A stretch of DNA of 39,533 nucleotides from an uncultured Rikenellaceae bacterium (GTDB lineage Bacteria; Bacteroidota; Bacteroidia; Bacteroidales; Rikenellaceae). Positions 32,564 through 39,533 of this stretch are shown piece by piece (the first letter of the stretch is position 1; the number at the start of each line of letters is the position of its first letter). The notes beneath the pieces are model-generated. The model saw nothing but the letters and a program-made list of their open reading frames with translations. It was not told the origin of the DNA and did not search any database. A program made the position numbers and the translations under genes. The stretch covers positions 1 through 39,533 of the forward strand of contig CAMRBL010000010.1 in NCBI GenBank assembly GCA_947040435.1. The letters run 5' to 3'.

Positions 32564-33457
32564 TTATTTTAGGATTTTGTTTGCTTGGTTTATTTTATCC
32601 GCCTTTGATGTCTGTTGAAGAAGCATTATAAGCGCAGTTATAAAGAGTATTGTTATTATAGAGTATGATATCCAGTAGAGGGTGTCATTTTTGATAAGCT
32701 CTCTAATTGTTTGGTTTGATATTTCATCTCCAAAGATACTCTTTTGAATAAATGCTGTTCCATTATTAAATGCGTGGATTATAATTACAGATAGAATAGA
32801 TTGTGTTTTCCAGTATATGTAACCAAGTATCAATCCTGCAACAAAGGCGTATATAACCTGTTGTGGCATTACGTGTATTAGTGCGAATGCGGCAGAAGAT
32901 ATTATAATAGCTCTCATTGCGCCATATCTCGACATTGCGCTACCTTGTATAACACCTCTAAAAAGGATCTCCTCAAGTATCGGAGCCATTGCGACAGTTG
33001 TAATTATAGCCCATCCCCCTGTGCCAATCTGTTTATTGAGCTCTATTAGCCACTCTTCGGGAAATATGCTGAGAACAGGCTCTAGTACTATTCCCGAAAG
33101 TATTAGTAATATACATCCGTATAGAACAAAAGGAGCATTTATTGCAGATATAGATAGTTTAGGGAGTACATTTTTGTACCCTCTTCGCATAAACAACCAA
33201 ATAGAGAATATGATCGTTATTGAGAATGGAATAGTGTATGAAAGAAATAGCGCAAATGTTTTACTTATACTCCCGGAGTTTGTCAGCGCTCCGCTAATCA
33301 AAGTACTAATTATCATAGTGATTATCAAAACTCCAATCACAGCAAGTATATCCATGATATATGACGGTTGCTCTCTGCTAGTAGTAATACTCTTAATATC
33401 CTTGTTTGTGATATCACTTTGAAAATCGTTCTTTGAATCTAATTTTTGTTCGTCCAT
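32564..33457 (-). CDS. CPBP-family intramembrane protease
   Basis: A 297-residue protein with about 8 membrane helices after a 30-residue charged N-terminus. The CPBP/Abi (type II CAAX protease-like) motifs are complete: E162-E163-I-L-F-R167-G, then FALIH195V, then the last motif II-H228-AFNN. These residues form the metal-free or metal-binding active site of the family. Members cut prenylated or other membrane proteins, and in bacteria some give immunity to peptide toxins; the role here is unknown. It has its own intergenic space on both sides and is divergent from parA. I found no toxin or bacteriocin-like small gene nearby. Confidence 0.88.
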   Translation of the reverse strand: MDEQKLDSKNDFQSDITNKDIKSITTSREQPSYIMDILAVIGVLIITMIISTLISGALTNSGSISKTFALFLSYTIPFSITIIFSIWLFMRRGYKNVLPKLSISAINAPFVLYGCILLILSGIVLEPVLSIFPEEWLIELNKQIGTGGWAIITTVAMAPILEEILFRGVIQGSAMSRYGAMRAIIISSAAFALIHVMPQQVIYAFVAGLILGYIYWKTQSILSVIIIHAFNNGTAFIQKSIFGDEISNQTIRELIKNDTLYWISYSIITILFITALIMLLQQTSKADKINQANKILK

Positions 33458-33598
33458 AATTGTAAGATATTATATTATAACTATTTGGTGGCTTATATAT
33501 CTCAAAGCTTTAAAGCGTAATGAATATGAATTAGCCCTCTTTTTGAATTTATTAGCATCAAATGTACGCATTTTTTAATAGATACTGATTATTTTGAT

Positions 33599-33606
33599 TA
33601 AATTTG
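33599..33606 (+). promoter_or_regulatory. -7 box for parA
   Basis: TAAATTTG fits TAnnTTTG, 31 nt before the parA ATG. No TTG lies at the usual -33 distance. Confidence 0.5.
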
Positions 33607-33637
33607 CAGGGAATAAACGTTAAAATTAAGATAAATA

Positions 33638-34408
33638 ATGGGAAAAATTGTCTCTCTAGCCAATCAAAAGGGTGGAGTGGGAAAGACTACTACATCAATA
33701 AATCTTGCCGCTTGTCTCGCCGTAATGGGGAAAAAAGTGCTGCTCGTTGATGCTGATCCACAAGCTAACGCAACTTCAGGGTTGGGACTAGACATAAATA
33801 GTGTAAATATTTATGACTGTATTATTGGTGATGTAAAAGTTTCAGAGACGATTGTTAAATCTCCTGATATTAAAAACTTATGGATTCTGCCATCTAATAT
33901 TAATCTAGTGGGAGCAGAAACGGAGCTGTCAAAGATGGAAGATGGACACTTTAGATTGAAAAATGCCCTGAGTGAGGTTAAAGATCAATATGATTACATA
34001 TTTATAGATTGCTCTCCATCTCTTGGTTTTACGACCGTAAACTGTCTTGTTGCCGCAGATAGTGTGTTGATTCCTGTGCAGTGTGAGTATTTTGCACTCG
34101 AAGGGCTCGGTAAACTACTGAATACAGTGAAAACAGTGAAAGCAAAGCTTAATCCTAAGTTGGATATTGAAGGGTTTGTTTTGACAATGTACTCACGTAC
34201 AAGGTTAGCAAACCAAGTTGCATTTGAAGTGAAAGAACATTTTGGTCACCTAACATTTGAGACAATAATACAGAGAAATGTTCGTCTTAGTGAAGCGCCT
34301 AGTTTTGGAAAACCTGTATTGCTACACGACGCTGCTTCTGTTGGGAGTGTGAATTATATTAACCTTGCAAAGGAGTTTGTGAAGAGGGAGAAAAGGGCTA
34401 AAGAGTAG
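33638..34408 (+). CDS. parA: Chromosome partitioning ATPase ParA (Soj)
   Basis: A 256-residue ParA/MinD-family ATPase of the short, Soj type without an N-terminal DNA-binding domain. The deviant Walker A motif is K11-G-G-V-G-K16-T-T, the A' motif is VLLVDADPQANATSG, and the Walker B-like strand is YIFIDCSPSLGFTTV. It binds DNA as an ATP dimer and works with ParB to move chromosome origins. parB follows after 84 nt, and then two envelope genes, an order I know from Bacteroidales. I found no full parS site (16-nt TGTTTCACGTGAAACA type) in the window. Confidence 0.95.
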   Translation: MGKIVSLANQKGGVGKTTTSINLAACLAVMGKKVLLVDADPQANATSGLGLDINSVNIYDCIIGDVKVSETIVKSPDIKNLWILPSNINLVGAETELSKMEDGHFRLKNALSEVKDQYDYIFIDCSPSLGFTTVNCLVAADSVLIPVQCEYFALEGLGKLLNTVKTVKAKLNPKLDIEGFVLTMYSRTRLANQVAFEVKEHFGHLTFETIIQRNVRLSEAPSFGKPVLLHDAASVGSVNYINLAKEFVKREKRAKE

Positions 34409-34492
34409 CCTTCAGAAACTCTTGAAGAAAAATACAAAAGAGCAAGTTTGTGCTTTATATCATTAATATTCTTGAAAATTAGTTAATTAGAT

Positions 34493-35368
34493 ATGCAAAA
34501 AAATAAAGGAGGGTTAGGTCGTGGTCTTAGTGCAATATTTGACATAGAGACACCTGCTGCCACTGTTAAGAGTAGTGTTAGTAATATGGAAGAGATTGAT
34601 TTGAGTAAAATTATATCTAATCCAAAGCAACCTAGAAGCCTGTTTGATCAGGAGAGTTTAGAAGAACTTGCTGATTCGATTAGGGTGCTGGGGGTGATTC
34701 AACCAATTACGGTGCGTAGAGAGGGTGTAGATTCATTCACTATTATTAGTGGTGAACGTAGGTGTAGGGCGTCTCAATTGGCTGGGCTTACATCTATTCC
34801 TGTTTATATTAGAGAGGTGGATGACCAAACACTGCATGAAATGGCTATTGTTGAGAACATTCAAAGACAAGACCTAAATCCAATAGAGGTAGCTTTGAGT
34901 CTGCAACGCCTAATTGATGAGTGTAATTTGACGCAAGATACACTATCTATAAGAGTGGGAAAAAAAAGATCTACAATTGCAAACTATATGAGGTTGCTGA
35001 AGATGTCTCTTGAGGTTCAGTCGGCTGTGAGAGATGGATACATTACGATGGGACACGCAAAGGCTATGGCATCAACTCCAGAGGAGCATCAACTTTCGGT
35101 ACTGAAAAAAACTGTTAAAAAAGAGTTGTCAGTACGTCAAGTAGAGGAGATGGTCAAGAAAATTACAGAGCAAAAAACTACTAGTGAGATTGTAGAAGAG
35201 GAATATCCTGAGAGTTACACAAGGCTAGTCGAACACCTTGAAAATCTGTTTACTCAAAATATTAGTATTAAGAGAGATAAGAGAGGCGGAGGTAAAATTG
35301 TTGTAGATTTTGATAGTGATGTTGATATTGAAAATTTTATATCTAAATTTGAAAAATATACAATCTAA
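34493..35368 (+). CDS. parB: Chromosome partitioning CTPase/DNA-binding protein ParB (Spo0J)
   Basis: A 291-residue ParB. The N-terminus has the usual LGRGLSAIF tail that stimulates ParA. The CTP-binding boxes are G87-E-R-R-C-R-A93 and E121-NIQRQDLNP, and the helix-turn-helix region around 140-190 (TQDTLSIRVGKKRSTIANYMRLL) reads parS. The C-terminal dimer domain is short and Lys-rich. ParB loads on parS and spreads as a CTP clamp. It is 84 nt after parA and ends 31 nt before the DUF5683 gene start, so a single transcript is likely. Confidence 0.95.
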   Translation: MQKNKGGLGRGLSAIFDIETPAATVKSSVSNMEEIDLSKIISNPKQPRSLFDQESLEELADSIRVLGVIQPITVRREGVDSFTIISGERRCRASQLAGLTSIPVYIREVDDQTLHEMAIVENIQRQDLNPIEVALSLQRLIDECNLTQDTLSIRVGKKRSTIANYMRLLKMSLEVQSAVRDGYITMGHAKAMASTPEEHQLSVLKKTVKKELSVRQVEEMVKKITEQKTTSEIVEEEYPESYTRLVEHLENLFTQNISIKRDKRGGGKIVVDFDSDVDIENFISKFEKYTI

Positions 35369-35399
35369 AAATGGTATATTCTGTTTAAAATATCTATTT

Positions 35400-36656
35400 A
35401 TGTTTAAAAATATCAAGTTAACTGGTCGTTGGTTATGTGCGGTTGTGATTCTATTAATATCTTCAGATATTAATCTGTATGCTAGTGATAGTAGATCATC
35501 TGTGGATGTAATCGATAGTGCATTTGATGATGGAAAGAGATCTAAAAAGAGGTCTAAGAAGAGTGGGAAAGATCAAAAAAGTGAGGTCGCTGTACAAGAT
35601 ACACTAGATGTAAATGCTAGATATGAGGTTGTTGGTGGCGTATTGACGAAGGTTGGGGCTAAGAGAGTAGTTGTAGACTCAATGGCGAGTGATTCAACGC
35701 GTATTGACTCGATTGCTAGTGTCGATAGATTGAGCTTAGACTCTTTAGAGACCAAAATAATCTCTGATTCTACTAAGATTGCAGATAGTATAATGCAAAC
35801 ATTGTCAAAAAGAGAGTTGAGAAGGTTTGAAAAGGTTGGTAGAGTAAGGCATAATAGATACTTTTGGGACTCGATACCTATATCGAGAATGACTGCTATA
35901 TCTCTGGTTGTGCCAGGATTTTCACAGTTATACAATGATGAGACATGGAAGATCCCAATATTATACGGTACCGTTGGAACAACACTCTATTTCGGACTCC
36001 AACAGAATAAAAAATACTCAGGATATAAATCGGAGTATGATGCTATGTTGCGTCGTAACGCCTCAAGGGATGAACTAACCCCTGTGCAGACAAAAATGAT
36101 CCAACATAACACATACAGACAGATATTACTTGCAGGTGCATTAGTGTCATATATATATTTTATAGGTGATGGAGTTGTTAACTACGATGGGGCTATGACT
36201 TCGGTAAAGAAAGCTACAACGCTCTCTACGATATGCCCTGGTGCAGGACAGTTTTATAATAAAAGTTATTGGAAAGTCCCAATCGTGATGGGTGGGTTTG
36301 CAACAATGGCATATATTATTGACTTTAATAATCGTGGATACCAGAGATTTGACTTGGCTTATGACCTTGTAGTTGATGGTGATGACTCTACTATTGATGA
36401 ATTTAATGGTCATTACCCTGCAGATTTCTTAAATAAAACAAAGAAAAGTTATAGAAGAAATCGAGATTTAGCCCTAATTATTACCGCTGGATTTTATCTG
36501 CTGAATATCGTTGATGCGCACGTTGATGCTCATCTTCAGGATTACGATATAAGCGACGATTTAGCAATGAATTTAGAACCTATTTTTACAAATATTTATT
36601 CGCACAATAAGGGTAATCAGAACTTATTTGGAATGAATTTTAGTATTTCATTTTAG
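35400..36656 (+). CDS. DUF5683-domain envelope protein
   Basis: A 418-residue protein that starts with a signal peptide/anchor (MFKNIKLTGRWLCAVVILL, then ASDSR). A Lys/Ser-rich and Asp/Ser-rich low-complexity stretch fills residues 30-150 (for example DGKRSKKRSKKSGKDQ and SDSTRIDSIAS). The DUF5683 part follows from about 165 with RISAISLVVPGFSQLYND-type sequence and a second similar GAGQFYNKSYWKVPIVMGGF unit; these Gly-rich paired helices are typical of the family. The function is unknown; it is conserved beside parAB and mltD in Bacteroidales. The ATG at 35400 was chosen since the upstream ATG at 35310 overlaps parB and would hide the signal sequence. Confidence 0.82.
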   Translation: MFKNIKLTGRWLCAVVILLISSDINLYASDSRSSVDVIDSAFDDGKRSKKRSKKSGKDQKSEVAVQDTLDVNARYEVVGGVLTKVGAKRVVVDSMASDSTRIDSIASVDRLSLDSLETKIISDSTKIADSIMQTLSKRELRRFEKVGRVRHNRYFWDSIPISRMTAISLVVPGFSQLYNDETWKIPILYGTVGTTLYFGLQQNKKYSGYKSEYDAMLRRNASRDELTPVQTKMIQHNTYRQILLAGALVSYIYFIGDGVVNYDGAMTSVKKATTLSTICPGAGQFYNKSYWKVPIVMGGFATMAYIIDFNNRGYQRFDLAYDLVVDGDDSTIDEFNGHYPADFLNKTKKSYRRNRDLALIITAGFYLLNIVDAHVDAHLQDYDISDDLAMNLEPIFTNIYSHNKGNQNLFGMNFSISF

Positions 36657-36717
36657 TCTTACACCCTTAATGTTGAGGTGTTTAATACCTTAGTAATTTA
36701 ATTAAATAACGTTATAT

Positions 36718-37998
36718 ATGAAATTTAGAACTATTTTAGCCTCTCTGTTTACTCTATTTGTATGCTCTGAAGTGGTAGCTTTAGCTAGTGGAGATGAAGA
36801 TTTATTGAATATTCCTTTAGATTTAAAATATGCGCCAGAACAGTATGATTCGATAGTGTGTCAGTGGTACAATGAGAGAGTTGTAAGTGATTACGACGAG
36901 TTTTACTCTTGCTTGATAGATATTGATACAACAGAGGTCGCTTTGTCTGTCATCCCAGATTCGGTCTACATGGAGAGGGTGCATAGTTTGATGTCGCCAA
37001 TAGCATTCACTTATAATGATATTGTTAAGAGATATATAATTTCATATACGGGAAGAAATAAAGATTTTATAAGGAGAGTAATGGGGCTATCTCAATACTA
37101 CTTTCCTATGATAGAGGAGGAGCTGATAAAGAATGATATGCCTCTTGAGTTGAGAATGTTACCTGTAATCGAGTCGGGACTATCTTCTGTTGCAGTGTCG
37201 AGAATGGGTGCTACTGGGTTGTGGCAGTTCATGTATGGTACGGGAAAAAGTTATAATTTGGAGATTACATCTTTTGTAGACGAACGTCGTGATCCGCTGA
37301 AATCAACTAAAGCAGCATGTAAGTACTTGAAAGATATGTACACATTATATGGTGATTGGACACTGGCTATCGCATCGTATAACTGCGGCCCTGGTAATGT
37401 AAACAAGGCGTTGAAGCGTGCGGGTGCAGGTGCAAAAACTTTTTGGGATGTGTATAGATATTTGCCAACAGAGACACGTGGATATATACCATCTTTTATC
37501 GCTGCAACATATGCTTACAACTACTCTATGGAGCATAATATGACACTAGTTGAGCCTAACATCCCACTTGGTACAGATACAATTAATATCAATAAATTGA
37601 TGCATTTTCAACAAATTACATCAACTATTGGAACGCCTATTGAAGTGATTAGAGTGCTTAATCCTCAATATAAATTAGATATTATTCCTGCTCAGAAAAA
37701 GAGCTATGCACTGAAGCTGCCTAAAGCAGATGTAATGAAATATTTGGATAGAGAGAGTGATATATTGAGAAAAGATACTGTTTTCTTAGCGCAATATTTA
37801 AAGCCTAATCCAAAAGATAAATCGCAAAAGTTTTTTGCTCTGGAGTCAAGTTCTACAACTTATAAAGTTAAGAAGAATGATAATTTAGGGGCTATTGCTG
37901 TCAAATTTAGGGTTAGTGTCAAGCAGTTAATGAAGTGGAATAACCTCAAAAGTGCAAACCGTCTTAGTATTGGACAGGTTTTAAAAATTTATAAGTAG
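36718..37998 (+). CDS. mltD: MltD-like lytic transglycosylase with LysM domain
   Basis: A 426-residue exported protein with a signal peptide (1-24). Residues about 125-290 form the SLT/lysozyme-like domain: LRMLPVIE152SGLSSVAVSRMG with catalytic E152, ATGLWQFM, and AIASYNCGPGNVNKA. One C-terminal LysM repeat (about 380-426, TTYKVKKNDNLGAIAVKF to RLSIGQVLKIYK) binds peptidoglycan. It cleaves glycan strands to 1,6-anhydro products in the periplasm. A middle linker (300-375) may hold a degenerate LysM. Its stop codon overlaps a possible GTG start of mnmE by one base. Confidence 0.92.
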   Translation: MKFRTILASLFTLFVCSEVVALASGDEDLLNIPLDLKYAPEQYDSIVCQWYNERVVSDYDEFYSCLIDIDTTEVALSVIPDSVYMERVHSLMSPIAFTYNDIVKRYIISYTGRNKDFIRRVMGLSQYYFPMIEEELIKNDMPLELRMLPVIESGLSSVAVSRMGATGLWQFMYGTGKSYNLEITSFVDERRDPLKSTKAACKYLKDMYTLYGDWTLAIASYNCGPGNVNKALKRAGAGAKTFWDVYRYLPTETRGYIPSFIAATYAYNYSMEHNMTLVEPNIPLGTDTININKLMHFQQITSTIGTPIEVIRVLNPQYKLDIIPAQKKSYALKLPKADVMKYLDRESDILRKDTVFLAQYLKPNPKDKSQKFFALESSSTTYKVKKNDNLGAIAVKFRVSVKQLMKWNNLKSANRLSIGQVLKIYK

Positions 37999-38003
37999 TG
38001 GAA

Positions 38004-39422
38004 ATGAGAGATAATAATGATACAATTGTAGCTGTAGCTAGTGGTGTAGGGGGAGCAATCGCTATTATTCGAGTTAGTGGTGACAAGGCAATCGAAATTT
38101 GTGACTCTGTTACGCGTTGTAGATCGCACAAGAGACTCGCTGATGCCAAAGGGTACACGCTTCATTATGCTGATATTGTAGATGAAAGTGGTCGTATTGT
38201 TGATGATGTAATAATTTCACTGTTTCGTAATCCAGTATCGTATACGGGTGAGGATATGGTTGAGTTCTCATGTCATGCATCTTCTTATATACAGAAAGAG
38301 ATATTAAATATACTAGTAAATAATGGTGCTAGAGTTGCACTTGCGGGTGAGTTTACTATTCGTGCATTCTTAGCAGGAAAGTTAGACCTGTCTCAGGCTG
38401 AAGCTATTGCAGATATGATAGCTTCAACAGATAAGGCGTCTCACGCCGTGGCATCAAATCAGATGAGAGGTGGGTACTCTTCAGATTTTATCGATCTTAG
38501 GAGTAAATTAGTGGAACTAATATCTTTGATTGAGTTAGAACTAGACTTCTCGGAAGAGGATGTTGAGTTTGTTGATCGTGGAGCATTATTAAATATTTTA
38601 GAGCAAATAATATTTAAGGTTGACACTCTAAAAAGTACATTTAGTCTAGGTAATGCCTTGAAGGATGGTATTGCTGTTGCAATTGTAGGGAGCCCTAATG
38701 CGGGGAAATCTACCCTTTTAAACGCTATACTGAAGGATGATAGAGCAATGGTGTCAGATATAGCTGGTACTACAAGAGATGTTATTGAGGAGTCTTTAAC
38801 GCTTAATGATGTTAGGTATCGATTCTTAGATACGGCGGGTATTCGATCTACTGATGATAAATTGGAGCAGATGGGTATTCAGAGGACTTTTAGTAGTATT
38901 GAAAAGGCGCAGGTTGTTATTTTGATGATTGATAGTGTAGAGTGTATTTCAGTTGAGTCGCCACAGGGCTATGTGAACTCACTTATTGACGCATTAGATC
39001 TCGATAGTGATAAAGAGGTAATATTAGTATTCAATAAATTAGACTCGTTAGCTAAAATAGAGGTGGAGGCTATGAAGCTACTTGAGACCACGTTCTCTAC
39101 TAATGGTTACTCGGTGGTCTCTATGTCTGCAAAGCAGGGAGTGGGTATTGATCTTTTAAGAGATATATTAATAGATTTAGTTGATACTTCAAAATTATAC
39201 ACTGGGTGTACCATCGTCTCTAATGCTCGCCATTATGATGCTTTGAATTCTGCATTTAAATCTTTAGAGATCGCAAAACAATCCCTTATTAATAATATAT
39301 CTTCAGATTTATTGTCTCAGGATCTTAGAGAAGTATTACATAATCTAGGCCTAATAACTGGGGATATAACTACTGATGATATATTAGGTTCTATATTTTC
39401 TAAATTCTGCATTGGAAAGTAA
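38004..39422 (+). CDS. mnmE: tRNA uridine-5-carboxymethylaminomethyl modification GTPase MnmE
   Basis: A 472-residue protein of the usual MnmE layout. The N-terminal folate-binding domain starts DTIVAVASGVGGAIAIIRVSG. The helical domain carries an inserted GTPase domain with G1 motif G229-SPNAGK235-S, G2 around GTTRDV, G3 DTAG and G4 NKLD. The C-terminus is FCIGK with the catalytic Cys of the family. With MnmG it makes the cmnm5 group on U34 of several tRNAs. The ATG at 38004 gives MRDNNDTIV; a GTG at 37998, overlapping the mltD stop, would add 2 residues. The protein is complete in the window. Confidence 0.95.
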   Translation: MRDNNDTIVAVASGVGGAIAIIRVSGDKAIEICDSVTRCRSHKRLADAKGYTLHYADIVDESGRIVDDVIISLFRNPVSYTGEDMVEFSCHASSYIQKEILNILVNNGARVALAGEFTIRAFLAGKLDLSQAEAIADMIASTDKASHAVASNQMRGGYSSDFIDLRSKLVELISLIELELDFSEEDVEFVDRGALLNILEQIIFKVDTLKSTFSLGNALKDGIAVAIVGSPNAGKSTLLNAILKDDRAMVSDIAGTTRDVIEESLTLNDVRYRFLDTAGIRSTDDKLEQMGIQRTFSSIEKAQVVILMIDSVECISVESPQGYVNSLIDALDLDSDKEVILVFNKLDSLAKIEVEAMKLLETTFSTNGYSVVSMSAKQGVGIDLLRDILIDLVDTSKLYTGCTIVSNARHYDALNSAFKSLEIAKQSLINNISSDLLSQDLREVLHNLGLITGDITTDDILGSIFSKFCIGK

Positions 39423-39452
39423 TATTTGATTGATAAATTACTTCGAAAATCG

Positions 39453-39486
39453 AAAAATAAAAAATTAGCACCCTTTTAGAGGGCAC
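39453..39486 (-). terminator. Probable minus-strand terminator at the right edge
   Basis: On the minus strand a hairpin GTG-CCCT-ctaaa-AGGG-TGC (two wobble pairs) is followed by AATTTTTTATTTTT. It would end a convergent gene that lies mostly beyond the right edge. No clear gene is visible in the last 50 nt. Confidence 0.45.
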
Positions 39487-39533
39487 TGAAAAACCCTAAA
39501 TTATCTAGGTGTAAATTAGACAAAAGTTTGATT

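Noticed and set aside
39476-39532. C-terminus of a minus-strand gene at the right edge (18 codons open)
   Set aside because: Too short to judge and its stop codon lies inside the hairpin loop; it is mentioned only as a possible reason for the minus-strand terminator.

Overview
The window is a piece of a chromosome from a low-GC member of the Bacteroidota, most likely the order Bacteroidales. The evidence is Bacteroidota-type promoters (TTG, 19-20 nt, then TAnnTTTG), few Shine-Dalgarno sequences, and lineage-typical genes: a parA-parB-DUF5683-mltD run, an OstA-like LPS-transport protein, lipoprotein and SurA-like foldases, a fused CcsBA, and a POT peptide transporter. I saw no rRNA, tRNA, CRISPR array, transposase or phage gene. 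All family assignments come from reading motifs by eye; no database search was run.

Layout. (1) 1-9929: housekeeping and metabolism. It holds the 5' part of glgB on the minus strand, then on the plus strand a POT transporter, a PhnP-like metallo-beta-lactamase-fold hydrolase, a B12-binding-type radical SAM protein, a short-chain dehydrogenase, a PfkB sugar/nucleoside kinase, an Ig-like lipoprotein and a multi-pass acyltransferase-like membrane protein. A 42-nt perfect palindrome (9972-10013) closes this part. (2) 10165-24503: an accessory-looking block, all on the plus strand. It encodes an IclR regulator, a YVTN-propeller diheme cytochrome c, a chorismatase-family protein, an exported Cys-rich cupin lipoprotein, a VOC protein, DhaK, DhaL, an LsrF-type aldolase/thiolase, a 1340-residue NPCBM/propeller/diheme/SUMF1 protein related to the hydrazine-synthase alpha subunit, and the CcsBA cytochrome c assembly protein. 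(3) 24504-27419: a candidate small RNA, a RIC/YtfE-like di-iron protein paired with a LuxR-type regulator that lacks the phospho-acceptor Asp, and a WecA/TagO-type glycosyl-phosphate transferase. (4) 27801-33457, minus strand: OstA-like protein, SurA-like PPIase, PPIase-like lipoprotein and a CPBP membrane protease, i.e. envelope biogenesis. (5) 33638-39422: ParA, ParB, DUF5683 protein, MltD-like transglycosylase and MnmE.

How the genes fit together. Region 2 is the best candidate for an undescribed system. Its two exported proteins each carry two CXXCH heme sites, and the block ends with the machine that attaches such hemes. Its cytoplasmic enzymes (DhaK, DhaL, LsrF-type) point to phosphorylation of a small keto-sugar-like compound and cleavage to DHAP and acetyl-CoA or similar. 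The chorismatase homologue would supply a small aromatic or cyclohexadiene acid from chorismate. IclR proteins usually control catabolic genes. I infer an inducible pathway that couples extracytoplasmic oxidation of a carbohydrate-like substrate to cytochrome c and then to triose-phosphate metabolism. The substrate cannot be read from the sequence.

A REP-like GC-rich hairpin element occurs in intergenic DNA as two tandem copies (3682-3794), one inverted copy (17852-17890) and one degenerate copy (22069-22102).
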